A stretch of DNA of 6,473 nt, taken from positions 1 to 6,473 of the forward strand of contig JAEUJR010000615.1 of NCBI GenBank assembly GCA_016793585.1, read 5' to 3'. Position 1 is the stretch's first letter. Each line of letters opens with the position of its first letter. A program made the translations under genes and the position numbers. Below, piece by piece: positions 1-5,991 of this stretch. The notes beneath the pieces were generated by a model, which worked only from the letters and a program-made list of their open reading frames with translations, made no database searches and was not told the origin of the DNA. This stretch comes from Archangium sp. (lineage in GTDB: Bacteria > Myxococcota > Myxococcia > Myxococcales > Myxococcaceae).

Positions 1-1
1 G

Positions 2-874
2 ACCGCGAAACACGCGCCACAGCTCTTCGGCTCGCTCGGCGTCGAGTACCTGCAGCGAAGGCTGTACCTCGCCGATGGTGGGCTGCCGTCGCTGCTCGAG
101 CACCTCGCCGCCGTCTTCGTGGAGCGCGGTGGAACGCTGAAGCTCGACACGCCGGTCTCCTCCATCTTCCGGCGTGGTGCAGGCTTCGTCGCCGAGACGA
201 AATCAGGAGCGCTCGAGGCCGAGCGCGTCGTGCTGAACCTCACGCACTGGGACGCGCAGCGGCTGGTCTCGAAGGCGCTCTCCACCGCCTTCGACGGCAC
301 CGTGCGCCGGCACCCTGATGCCTGGGCGGCCTCGACGCTCTACGTGGGCGTGCGTGACGTGTTCGACGGTGACGAAGCGCCGTACCAGCAGGTGATTCTC
401 GAGTCGCCGCTGCCCGTCTCGAAGGGCCACGCCGTCTTCGTCACGCTCTCTCGGCGCGACGACCGGCTCGCCGCGCCCGAGGGGTTTCGCGCCATCACCA
501 TGAGCTGCCACACGCCCGCCGCCGAGTGGGAAGGGCTCGACGACGCGACGCACGCCGAGCGGAAGGCCCGCGTGGGTGAAGAGCTGCTCGCTGCGCTCGG
601 CTCCGTTTTTCCCCGTGTGGCCAGCGCCGAGAAGCCGGTGGTGATGCCGGGCACGCCACGCACCTGGGCCTCGTTCACCGGCCGGCATGGTGGGCGCGTC
701 GGAGGCCTGCCCTTCGACTTCGCGACGCTCGCGCGTGGCTACCCGACGGGCTTCACGCCCGTGCCTGGCCTCGTGCGCGTGGGCGACACCGTGTTTCCGG
801 GGCAGAGCGTCCCCGCGTGTGCGTGGGGTGCGCGGCGGGTGGTGAAGCGCATGCTCGACCGCCGCCCGGCCTGA
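2..874 (+). CDS. FAD-dependent oxidoreductase, phytoene desaturase-like (3' part)
   Basis: The frame is open from the first complete codon to a TGA at 872-874, giving 290 residues. The N-terminal dinucleotide-binding GxGxxG region lies outside the window. Two stretches look like the CrtI/amine-oxidase type of flavoprotein. Near fragment residues 22-45 is a 'YLADGGLPSLLEHLA' segment followed by 'ERGGTLKLDTPV', the usual FAD-domain helix and strand. At about 260-272 is 'VGDTVFPGQSVPA', matching the C-terminal FAD-contacting motif in phytoene desaturases and carotenoid isomerase-like proteins, followed by a helix ending 'RRVVKRML'. In this family the enzyme removes hydrogens from, or isomerises, a polyene or similar hydrophobic substrate using bound FAD. 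The actual substrate cannot be told from this fragment. The GTG at 119 is internal and not the start. The next gene begins 107 bp downstream and appears unrelated. Family call fairly sure; carotenoid role only possible. Confidence 0.82.
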   Translation, partial: TAKHAPQLFGSLGVEYLQRRLYLADGGLPSLLEHLAAVFVERGGTLKLDTPVSSIFRRGAGFVAETKSGALEAERVVLNLTHWDAQRLVSKALSTAFDGTVRRHPDAWAASTLYVGVRDVFDGDEAPYQQVILESPLPVSKGHAVFVTLSRRDDRLAAPEGFRAITMSCHTPAAEWEGLDDATHAERKARVGEELLAALGSVFPRVASAEKPVVMPGTPRTWASFTGRHGGRVGGLPFDFATLARGYPTGFTPVPGLVRVGDTVFPGQSVPACAWGARRVVKRMLDRRPA

Positions 875-878
875 GACT

Positions 879-907
879 TGTTCGTGACATTGCTCCTCTG
901 CTAGGCG
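879..907 (+). promoter_or_regulatory. Possible sigma-70-type promoter for the lipoprotein gene
   Basis: TTGTTC (879-884) is separated by 17 bp from TAGGCG (902-907), with a TG at 899-900 resembling an extended -10 element. Both boxes are weak matches to the consensus, but the spacing is ideal. The position, in the gap after the oxidoreductase stop, would leave a leader of roughly 70 bases before the ATG at 982. This is pattern matching only. Confidence 0.25.
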
Positions 908-981
908 CGCCGCTCTCGCGTCGGCGTTGGGAGCACGACGCGATGGCCCGGTTCGGCCGATACCGGTTTCGGGGAGTCCAC

Positions 982-3645
982 ATGAAGCGAGTCTCGTGGT
1001 GTGTCGTCGGGGCCGTTCTGGCCGTGGGTGTTGGCTGCGGCGGGAACAACCAGACGCGTGACGCCGGTTCAGCGGGCGGTACGGCGTTCACGGGTGGTGG
1101 TTCGAGCGGCGTCGGTGGCGGCTTCTCGGGAACGGGTGGCGGCTCGGTGACGGGCGGCGGGCGCGCTGGCGGCTCGGCGACGGGCGGCGGAGCGGCTGGC
1201 GGCTCGGCCGGTGGTTCGGCCGGTGGCTCGGTGCTGGGTGGCGGCATGGGTGGTGGCTCGACGGAGTTCGACGGCGGCGGCCTCATGGGCGGCGAGTCGT
1301 GCACCAACGCGGTCGCCGTGGCGGGCAACACCATCTCGGTGACGTCGACGACGCTGGGGCTCGGCAGCGACTACGCCTTCCGCACGGCCGACATGGGCTG
1401 CGAGAACGTGTCGACGGGCACCACCGCGCCCGACGTCGTCTACGCGGTGCCGGTCGCGGCCGGAGACAGCATCAGCGCGTCGGTCACCACCACGTGGGAC
1501 GCCGTCATCAACCTCGTCGTCGCGCCCGCGGACAACTGCGGTGACGCGGTCGATGGTGGCGCGGCGGGCACCGTCACCTGTGTCGCAGGTGCCGACGTGG
1601 CCACTGCTGGCACCGACACCGCGCAGTGGCGCAACGAGACCGGCGGCCCCGTCACCGTGTTCGTCGTCATCGACGGCTACGGCGACGGCGACGAGGGCGA
1701 CTTCTCGCTGAACATCGCCGTTGGGCCTCCGCCCGCGGGTGACACCTGCGCCAGCGCGACGGTGGTGGCGGTCGCCGACGCCGGCGTGTCGTTGCCCACC
1801 GAGACGCTCACCGGCTTCGCCAGCGACTTCGCGTCGGCGAGCAGCACCGGCTGCGCGTTCCTCAGCGGCCCCGACCGCGTCTACAGCCTCAGCATTCCGC
1901 CTGGCTTGCGCCTCACCGCGCGCGCGGTGTCGTCACAGAACATCTCGCTGAACGTCATCGACGACCTCGCGCTCTGCACCGCGACCCCCGTGCAGTGCAG
2001 CGTCAACGCGAACAACGCCTTCACGGGAATGATGCAGACCGAGCTGCTCACGCTCGACAACGCTTCGACCATGCCGCGGCCGGTGCTGCTCGTCGTCGAT
2101 TCGTCTTCGGGCGCGTCGTCGTTCTCGCTCGACCTGTCGGTGGGCACCGTGCCGGCCGGTGACTCCTGCGGCACCGCCATCGCGGTGACGTCGGCCGACG
2201 CAGGCACCTCGCTGCCCGCCGAGTCACTGGCCGGCTTCGCCAGCGACTTCGGCTCGGCGAATGGCTGCGAGTTCGCGTTCGGGCCTGACCGCGTCTACTC
2301 GACGACGGTTCCGGCCAACGCTCGCCTCACCGTCACCGTCGTCGGCGATGACAACCTCACCATCTCGGCGGTGCCCGACGTGGCGGCCTGCGGGGCTGCG
2401 TCGGTCTCGTGCCCTGCGGCGGTCGACCAGGTCTTCAGCGGCACCATGCAGACCGAGACGCTCTTCCTCGACAACGCCACCGCCACGCCGCGCCCGATGT
2501 TGCTCGTCGTCGACTCGGTGACTGCCGCGCCGATGTCGCCGTTCTCGCTCTCCATCTCGGCTGGTCCGATTCCGCCCGGTGACAGCTGCGCGCAGCCCCA
2601 GGCCGTCACGGTCGTCGACGGCGGCGTGACGCTGGCCGCCCAGCCCTTCATGGGCTTCGCGAGCGACTACGGCTTCTCGACGAACTCCATGGGCTGCTCG
2701 TTCGGCACCGGCGCCGATCGCGTCTACGAGGTGGCGGTCGGGCCGAACCAGCGGCTGACGGCCTCTGCCACCACGGCGGGCGACCTGGCCGTCAACATCG
2801 TGCGCGACGCCACCGTCTGCCGCGCCGACCCGCTCGTGTGCCTCGCCAACGGTGACCGCGGCTTCGGCGGCACCATGGCGATGCCCGAGACCGAGACGGC
2901 GAAGTTCGACAACACCACGACGGCGGCCCAGAACCTCATCGTCATCGTCGACTCGCACAGCGCGAGCACGCCGGCCTTCGACCTCTCGCTGCGCGTCGGG
3001 CCGATTCCGCCGCCGCCGTACACGGTCGCGATGATGTCGGGCGCTTGCGACACGTTCACCACCGTCACGCCGATGCCGTTGCTCACCGACACCACCACGC
3101 CGCCGCTCGACGACGACGAGTACTCCGACACCGCCGCGCTGCCGTTCGCGTTCAGCTACTTCGGCACGCCCGTCACGCACTTCGCGGTGTCGAGCAACGG
3201 CTTCATGCAGCTCTTCACCTCGTCGTCCGACTTCGGCTCGTCGAGCGCGTCGAACGACCCGATTCCCACCGAGGGAGACCCCGAAGGGGTCGTGGCGCCC
3301 TTCTGGGACGACCTCGACCTCGTCAGCACCTCGGCCTCGAAGGTCGTGGGCGGCGTGTTCGGCACGGGCTCGACGCGGCACTTCACGGTGCAGTGGGAGC
3401 AGATGATGGTCTACGGCGTGGCGGGCTCGTCCCTCACGGTGCAGGCGCGGCTGTATGAGACGACCAACGTCATCGAGCTGCACGCCTGCTCGCTCACCGC
3501 GGGCTCCGACCCCGCCGACATGGACCGCGAGCGCGGCCTCGAGGCGACGGTGGGCATCGAGAGCGTCGACGGGCTCGAGGGCGTTCAGCACTCGTACAAC
3601 CAGGCGAACGTCACCGCGGGTCAGGTGATCCGCTACACGCCCTGA
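982..3645 (+). CDS. Predicted lipoprotein with four PPC-like repeats and a nidogen-like C-terminal domain
   Basis: The product has 887 residues. The ATG at 982 was chosen because GGGGAG (971-976) lies 5 bases upstream and a signal peptide follows at once: 'MKR', a hydrophobic core, then 'GVGC' with Cys19 as the likely lipidated residue. The -3 residue is Gly, so the lipobox is imperfect. An in-frame ATG at 943 with GGGAG at 929-933 would add 13 residues and is less likely. Residues about 30-103 are a Gly/Ser/Ala-rich stalk. Four repeats start at G104, G253, G393 and G533, each opening G[DE][ST]C. Repeats 2-4 share a 'GFASD' segment, a GxDRVY motif, and an 'IVVDS'-like strand before a 'FxLxL' strand, as in PPC (pre-peptidase C-terminal) beta-sandwich domains. 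Residues about 678-887 have 'YFG', 'SSNGF' (from 737) and 'FWDDLD' (from 774), resembling nidogen-like extracellular domains. No catalytic domain is visible. Likely an envelope or surface binding or structural protein; ligand unknown. Confidence 0.88.
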   Translation: MKRVSWCVVGAVLAVGVGCGGNNQTRDAGSAGGTAFTGGGSSGVGGGFSGTGGGSVTGGGRAGGSATGGGAAGGSAGGSAGGSVLGGGMGGGSTEFDGGGLMGGESCTNAVAVAGNTISVTSTTLGLGSDYAFRTADMGCENVSTGTTAPDVVYAVPVAAGDSISASVTTTWDAVINLVVAPADNCGDAVDGGAAGTVTCVAGADVATAGTDTAQWRNETGGPVTVFVVIDGYGDGDEGDFSLNIAVGPPPAGDTCASATVVAVADAGVSLPTETLTGFASDFASASSTGCAFLSGPDRVYSLSIPPGLRLTARAVSSQNISLNVIDDLALCTATPVQCSVNANNAFTGMMQTELLTLDNASTMPRPVLLVVDSSSGASSFSLDLSVGTVPAGDSCGTAIAVTSADAGTSLPAESLAGFASDFGSANGCEFAFGPDRVYSTTVPANARLTVTVVGDDNLTISAVPDVAACGAASVSCPAAVDQVFSGTMQTETLFLDNATATPRPMLLVVDSVTAAPMSPFSLSISAGPIPPGDSCAQPQAVTVVDGGVTLAAQPFMGFASDYGFSTNSMGCSFGTGADRVYEVAVGPNQRLTASATTAGDLAVNIVRDATVCRADPLVCLANGDRGFGGTMAMPETETAKFDNTTTAAQNLIVIVDSHSASTPAFDLSLRVGPIPPPPYTVAMMSGACDTFTTVTPMPLLTDTTTPPLDDDEYSDTAALPFAFSYFGTPVTHFAVSSNGFMQLFTSSSDFGSSSASNDPIPTEGDPEGVVAPFWDDLDLVSTSASKVVGGVFGTGSTRHFTVQWEQMMVYGVAGSSLTVQARLYETTNVIELHACSLTAGSDPADMDRERGLEATVGIESVDGLEGVQHSYNQANVTAGQVIRYTP
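1081..1290 (+). repeat. Gly/Ser-rich stalk encoded by short tandem repeats
   Basis: This stretch codes for runs of GGG and GGS with Ala, Thr and Val, and links the lipid anchor to the folded repeats. At DNA level it contains a 30-bp imperfect tandem pair (1141-1170 and 1171-1200), both beginning GGCTCGG and ending GCTGGC. They are followed by a 12-bp tandem pair, GGCTCGGCCGGT (1201-1212) and GGTTCGGCCGGT (1213-1224). All unit lengths are multiples of three, so copy-number change would lengthen or shorten the stalk without breaking the frame. Confidence 0.85.
1291..3012 (+). repeat. Four intragenic domain repeats of about 420-450 bp
   Basis: Repeat starts, marked by the codons for G[DE][ST]C, lie at 1291, 1738, 2158 and 2578. 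Repeats 2 and 3 are exactly 420 bp from start to start. Repeat 4 runs about 435 bp to 3012 and repeat 1 about 447 bp. Repeats 2 and 3 keep DNA identity in places, for example a shared block around 1811-1830 and 2231-2250, offset by exactly 420 bp. Repeat 1 is the most divergent. The pattern fits internal duplication of one domain, with repeats 2-4 the more recent copies. Confidence 0.85.
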
Positions 3646-3751
3646 GCGGCCCGCGAGACCAGTCACTGCCTTTCGTCAAGTCGGCAGCCGTGGGCCGGCC
3701 ACCTGACGGAGGCCAGCCGGGCAGGGAAATCGAGCGGCTGGAGTCGATCAT
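3646..3751. other. Intergenic gap between lipoprotein and kinase genes
   Basis: There are 106 bp without a gene. No strong stem followed by a T-run is visible after the lipoprotein stop, and I found no convincing pair of -35 and -10 boxes. The GC-rich palindromic stretch around 3692-3700 (GGGCCGGCC) is too short to call a terminator. The right end holds the first arm of the inverted repeat described separately. Confidence 0.5.
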
Positions 3752-3765
3752 GTGGTTGACTCCAG
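3738..3765 (+). promoter_or_regulatory. Inverted repeat spanning the kinase ribosome binding site and start codon
   Basis: CTGGAGTC (3738-3745) and GACTCCAG (3758-3765) are perfect reverse complements, 12 bases apart. In RNA the stem can extend inward by three more pairs (G-U, A-U, U-G), leaving a six-base loop, CAUGUG, at 3749-3754. The candidate GGAG ribosome binding site (3740-3743) lies in the left arm and the GTG start (3752-3754) in the loop. It could therefore hide the ribosome binding site, or the DNA dyad could be an operator. If translation really starts at ATG 3773 or 3788, it would lie in the untranslated leader. Confidence 0.6.
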
Positions 3766-5794
3766 TCGTCTTATGCCGGCCGGCGTGATGTGCCCGAAAT
3801 GCGGAACGGTGAATTCGAGCGAGGGGCGCAACTGCTCCTCGTGTGGGACTTCGCTTGCCCCGCCGCCCGACAACCGCACCGGGCTTCGCAAGTCGTCGGT
3901 GCAGGTGCCGGCGGCGCGCTCGAAGCAGGCGTTGCCGGCCTCGCGCCGCACGGGCGAACGCAACCTCGCGGCCGCGCGCACCGAACAGGGCGATGACCCC
4001 GCCGCGACCGCCCACGAAGAAGGGCTGAGCGACACCGTCGAGCGCGACCCCGAACCCGCGCCGCCTCCGCCACGCCCCAAGGCCACCCGTCAGAGCATGC
4101 CCAACGTCGCGGCCGTGCAGGACGCGGGTGGTGGCCGCCGCTCCAACGCGGCGATGAAGGCGCTGCCCAAGGGCCCGCCCGCGTCACCGCCGTCGATGCT
4201 CAGCGCCTCGGGCCGCGACACGCTCATCGGCCAGAAGCTTCAGGAATACATCATCAAGGAGCGCATCGGCGTCGGCGGCATGGGCGTCGTGTACCGGGCG
4301 GTGCAGGCGCTCATCAACAAAGAGGTCGCCATCAAGGTGCTGCGCAGCGACGTCGTCACGGACCCCCGTGACGTCGACCGCATGCTCGACGAAGCGCGCA
4401 TCATCAACAGCATCAAGCACCGCGGCATCATCAACATCTTCGGCGCCGGCACGCTCGACGACGGCCGCCACTACCTCATCATGGAGCTGCTCGAGGGCGA
4501 GTCGCTCGAGCAGATGATGCAGCGCGAAGGCACCATCAACGCGGGCGACGCGGTGCTGATTCTCGAAGAGGTGCTCTCGGCCCTCGCCGCCGCGCACGCC
4601 GCAGGCGTCGTTCACCGCGACCTCAAGCCAGCCAACGTCTTCCTCGTGAAGGAGGGCAACAAGGTCTACGTGAAGCTGCTCGACTTCGGGCTGGCGCGCC
4701 GGCAGCAGCAGAACGTCACCCGCATCGCCGGCACGCCCGACTACATCTCGCCCGAGCACGCGCGCGGCCGCCCTGCAGGCCCGCCCGCCGACCTCTACGC
4801 CTTCGGCATCATGTGTTTCCACATGCTCACCGGGAAGCTGCCCTTCACGGGCAACACCCCGATGGAGGTGATGGAGAAGCACGTGCACCACGAACCGCCG
4901 GTGCCGCACGAGGTGAACCCGGCGATTCCCAAGGCGCTCTCCGAGCTCATCTTGAAGCTGCTGGGCAAAGAGCCTGGCGCCCGGCCCGACGCGAACCAGG
5001 TGAAGGCCGACCTGCGCGCAGCGACGAAGCAGCTGCGCAACGCCGCCACGATGATGAGCCTGATGTCGATCGAGCCCGTCGTCGGTGGGCCGGCGAAGGG
5101 CGACAAGAAAGGCGACAAGAAAGAAGACGAGCGCGCGCGCGAGCTGGCCGTGAAGGCGCAGGTCGAAGACGTGAAGCGGCAGGTGAAGAAGCGCTGGCCG
5201 CTGGTGGTCGGCGGCTTCATCGGCGTGTGGTTGCTCGCGGTGCTCATCTACGCCGTGTGGCCGAGCGGGCCCGTGGAGCCACCCAAGCCCGTCAAGCTGC
5301 CGCCGGTGAAGCCCGTCGTCGCGGCGAATGACGTGAAGAACCCGGTGGCGAACACCCCCGCCGTCGAGCCCCCGAAGACCAACACGACCGACCCGGTGGC
5401 GAAGCCGCCCGAGGCGAACACCACCGACCCCGTGGTGAAGCCGCCCGAGGCGAACACCACCGACCCGGTCGCGACGAACGACGAAGACGCAGGCGATGAC
5501 CTCGCTGCCATTCCCGCGGCCGTCGGCGTGCTGGCCAAGTTCCCCGACAACAACTCGGTCGTCGATGACTTCAGCATCGGTGAGTACAAGCGCGAGCTGC
5601 GCGACGGTCAGAGCATCGACGCCATGCTCGCCCGCATGGCCGAGGCCATCGCCCAGGACAAGGAGAAGGAGGAGTACTTCGAGCGCCCCTTCACCAAGGC
5701 GAAGCAGATCTGCGCCGAAGCCAACACCAAGAAGACCCTCATCGACTGCGACGACGAGGTGCGCAAGCTGCACGGCAAGTTCTTCAAGGAGTGA
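3752..5794 (+). CDS. Transmembrane Ser/Thr protein kinase with N-terminal zinc ribbon
   Basis: The product has 680 residues from the GTG start. A CxxC-x10-CxxC zinc ribbon (C14, C17, C28, C31) is followed by a low-complexity Pro/Ala/Arg linker to about 160. The kinase domain, about 165-425, has every key element: glycine loop GVGGMG (173-178), Lys195 in VAIK, helix-C Glu214, HRDLKPAN with catalytic Asp290, DFG Asp311, and an activation segment with Thr323 and Thr328 ending SPE (333-335). It should be an active, RD-type Hanks kinase that phosphorylates Ser/Thr using ATP. A Lys-rich stretch precedes one membrane helix (about 484-503), so the kinase is cytoplasmic. Residues 537-572 are three 12-residue repeats. 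Residues 582-680 form an unrecognised, charged, probably helical periplasmic domain with C654 and C666. GTG 3752 is favoured by GGAG 8 bases upstream. ATG 3773 and ATG 3788 (giving 'MCPKCG') lack a clear ribosome binding site but fit the family, where the ribbon usually begins at the N-terminus. Substrate and signal unknown. Confidence 0.93.
   Translation: MVDSSRLMPAGVMCPKCGTVNSSEGRNCSSCGTSLAPPPDNRTGLRKSSVQVPAARSKQALPASRRTGERNLAAARTEQGDDPAATAHEEGLSDTVERDPEPAPPPPRPKATRQSMPNVAAVQDAGGGRRSNAAMKALPKGPPASPPSMLSASGRDTLIGQKLQEYIIKERIGVGGMGVVYRAVQALINKEVAIKVLRSDVVTDPRDVDRMLDEARIINSIKHRGIINIFGAGTLDDGRHYLIMELLEGESLEQMMQREGTINAGDAVLILEEVLSALAAAHAAGVVHRDLKPANVFLVKEGNKVYVKLLDFGLARRQQQNVTRIAGTPDYISPEHARGRPAGPPADLYAFGIMCFHMLTGKLPFTGNTPMEVMEKHVHHEPPVPHEVNPAIPKALSELILKLLGKEPGARPDANQVKADLRAATKQLRNAATMMSLMSIEPVVGGPAKGDKKGDKKEDERARELAVKAQVEDVKRQVKKRWPLVVGGFIGVWLLAVLIYAVWPSGPVEPPKPVKLPPVKPVVAANDVKNPVANTPAVEPPKTNTTDPVAKPPEANTTDPVVKPPEANTTDPVATNDEDAGDDLAAIPAAVGVLAKFPDNNSVVDDFSIGEYKRELRDGQSIDAMLARMAEAIAQDKEKEEYFERPFTKAKQICAEANTKKTLIDCDDEVRKLHGKFFKE
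5099..5122 (+). repeat. 12-bp perfect tandem repeat in the kinase juxtamembrane region
   Basis: GGCGACAAGAAA occurs twice in tandem (5099-5110, 5111-5122), encoding GDKKGDKK at residues 450-457. It lies between the kinase domain and the membrane helix, inside a Lys/Glu-rich and probably helical linker. Confidence 0.85.
5360..5467 (+). repeat. Three 36-bp tandem repeats encoding a Pro/Thr-rich periplasmic linker
   Basis: The units are 5360-5395, 5396-5431 and 5432-5467. They encode AVEPPKTNTTDP, VAKPPEANTTDP and VVKPPEANTTDP. The last two are nearly identical. The segment follows the kinase's membrane helix and probably acts as a stiff, extended spacer between membrane and C-terminal domain, perhaps through cell-wall peptidoglycan. 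That role is inferred from composition. Confidence 0.88.
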
Positions 5795-5821
5795 TCAGCC
5801 CGCTGATCAGCTCGCTCGAGC
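5792..5821 (+). repeat. Dyad and 12-bp tandem repeat at the kinase stop codon
   Basis: TGATCAGC (5792-5799) and GCTGATCA (5802-5809) form a perfect dyad starting on the stop codon itself. The same bases also make a direct repeat, GATCAGCCCGCT (5793-5804) and GATCAGCTCGCT (5805-5816), matching at 11 of 12 positions. A palindrome, GCTCGAGC, follows at 5814-5821. It could act as a transcript-end hairpin, but no T-run follows, so a factor-independent terminator is only weakly supported. Confidence 0.5.
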
Positions 5822-5991
5822 AGCTGCGCTCATCGAAGACATGCAGTGACGGGCCTGTTGCACGGCCTCCGAGCACCGGCTGAAACGACGACCGGCGAAC
5901 TCGAAGTGGCCCGCGTGACGCAGGGCGAAAGACGGAGCGCCGCAGCGGTCGTCGACAGCACCTTCCCCCTCTTGTAGAGGCCAGAGCCGAC
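5795..5991. other. Intergenic gap between kinase and E1 alpha genes
   Basis: There are 197 bp without a recognisable gene. The left end holds the dyad and tandem repeat at the kinase stop, and the right end a candidate promoter and ribosome binding site for the next gene. The middle (about 5830-5945) is plain GC-rich sequence in which I see no RNA gene or convincing small reading frame. Confidence 0.55.
5952..5980 (+). promoter_or_regulatory. Possible promoter for the E1 alpha gene
   Basis: TCGACA (5952-5957), one base from the TTGACA consensus, is followed after 17 bp by TAGAGG (5975-5980). Transcription would then start near 5987, only about 5 bases before the ATG at 5992, implying a nearly leaderless mRNA. 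The same TAGAGG overlaps the only purine-rich ribosome binding site candidate (AGAGG, 5976-5980, 11 bases from the ATG). The two readings therefore compete. Confidence 0.3.

Noticed and set aside
817..981. Upstream extension of the lipoprotein frame to 817
   Set aside because: It would overlap the oxidoreductase gene and bury the signal peptide. The ATG at 982 has a good ribosome binding site and begins the signal peptide directly.
1141..1224. CRISPR-like short repeats
   Set aside because: The units are adjacent with no spacers and lie in frame within a coding Gly/Ser stalk.
753..1334. Proline-rich - strand frame opposite the Gly-rich stalk
   Set aside because: The PP-rich product is simply the complement of the GGC/GGT glycine codons of the stalk.
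982..3645. Reading the lipoprotein as a secreted protease because PPC-like domains often accompany peptidases
   Set aside because: No peptidase domain or catalytic motif is seen. The protein consists only of stalk, repeats and a nidogen-like domain.
2224..3666. 480-codon open frame on the - strand opposite the lipoprotein gene
   Set aside because: Its translation is dominated by Arg, Val, His and Gly with no domain pattern, as expected for the antisense of GC-biased codons. The + strand frame has clear domains.
4184..5773. 529-codon open frame on the - strand opposite the kinase gene
   Set aside because: It is a low-complexity Leu/His/Arg/Val product mirroring the kinase reading frame, which carries all the catalytic motifs.
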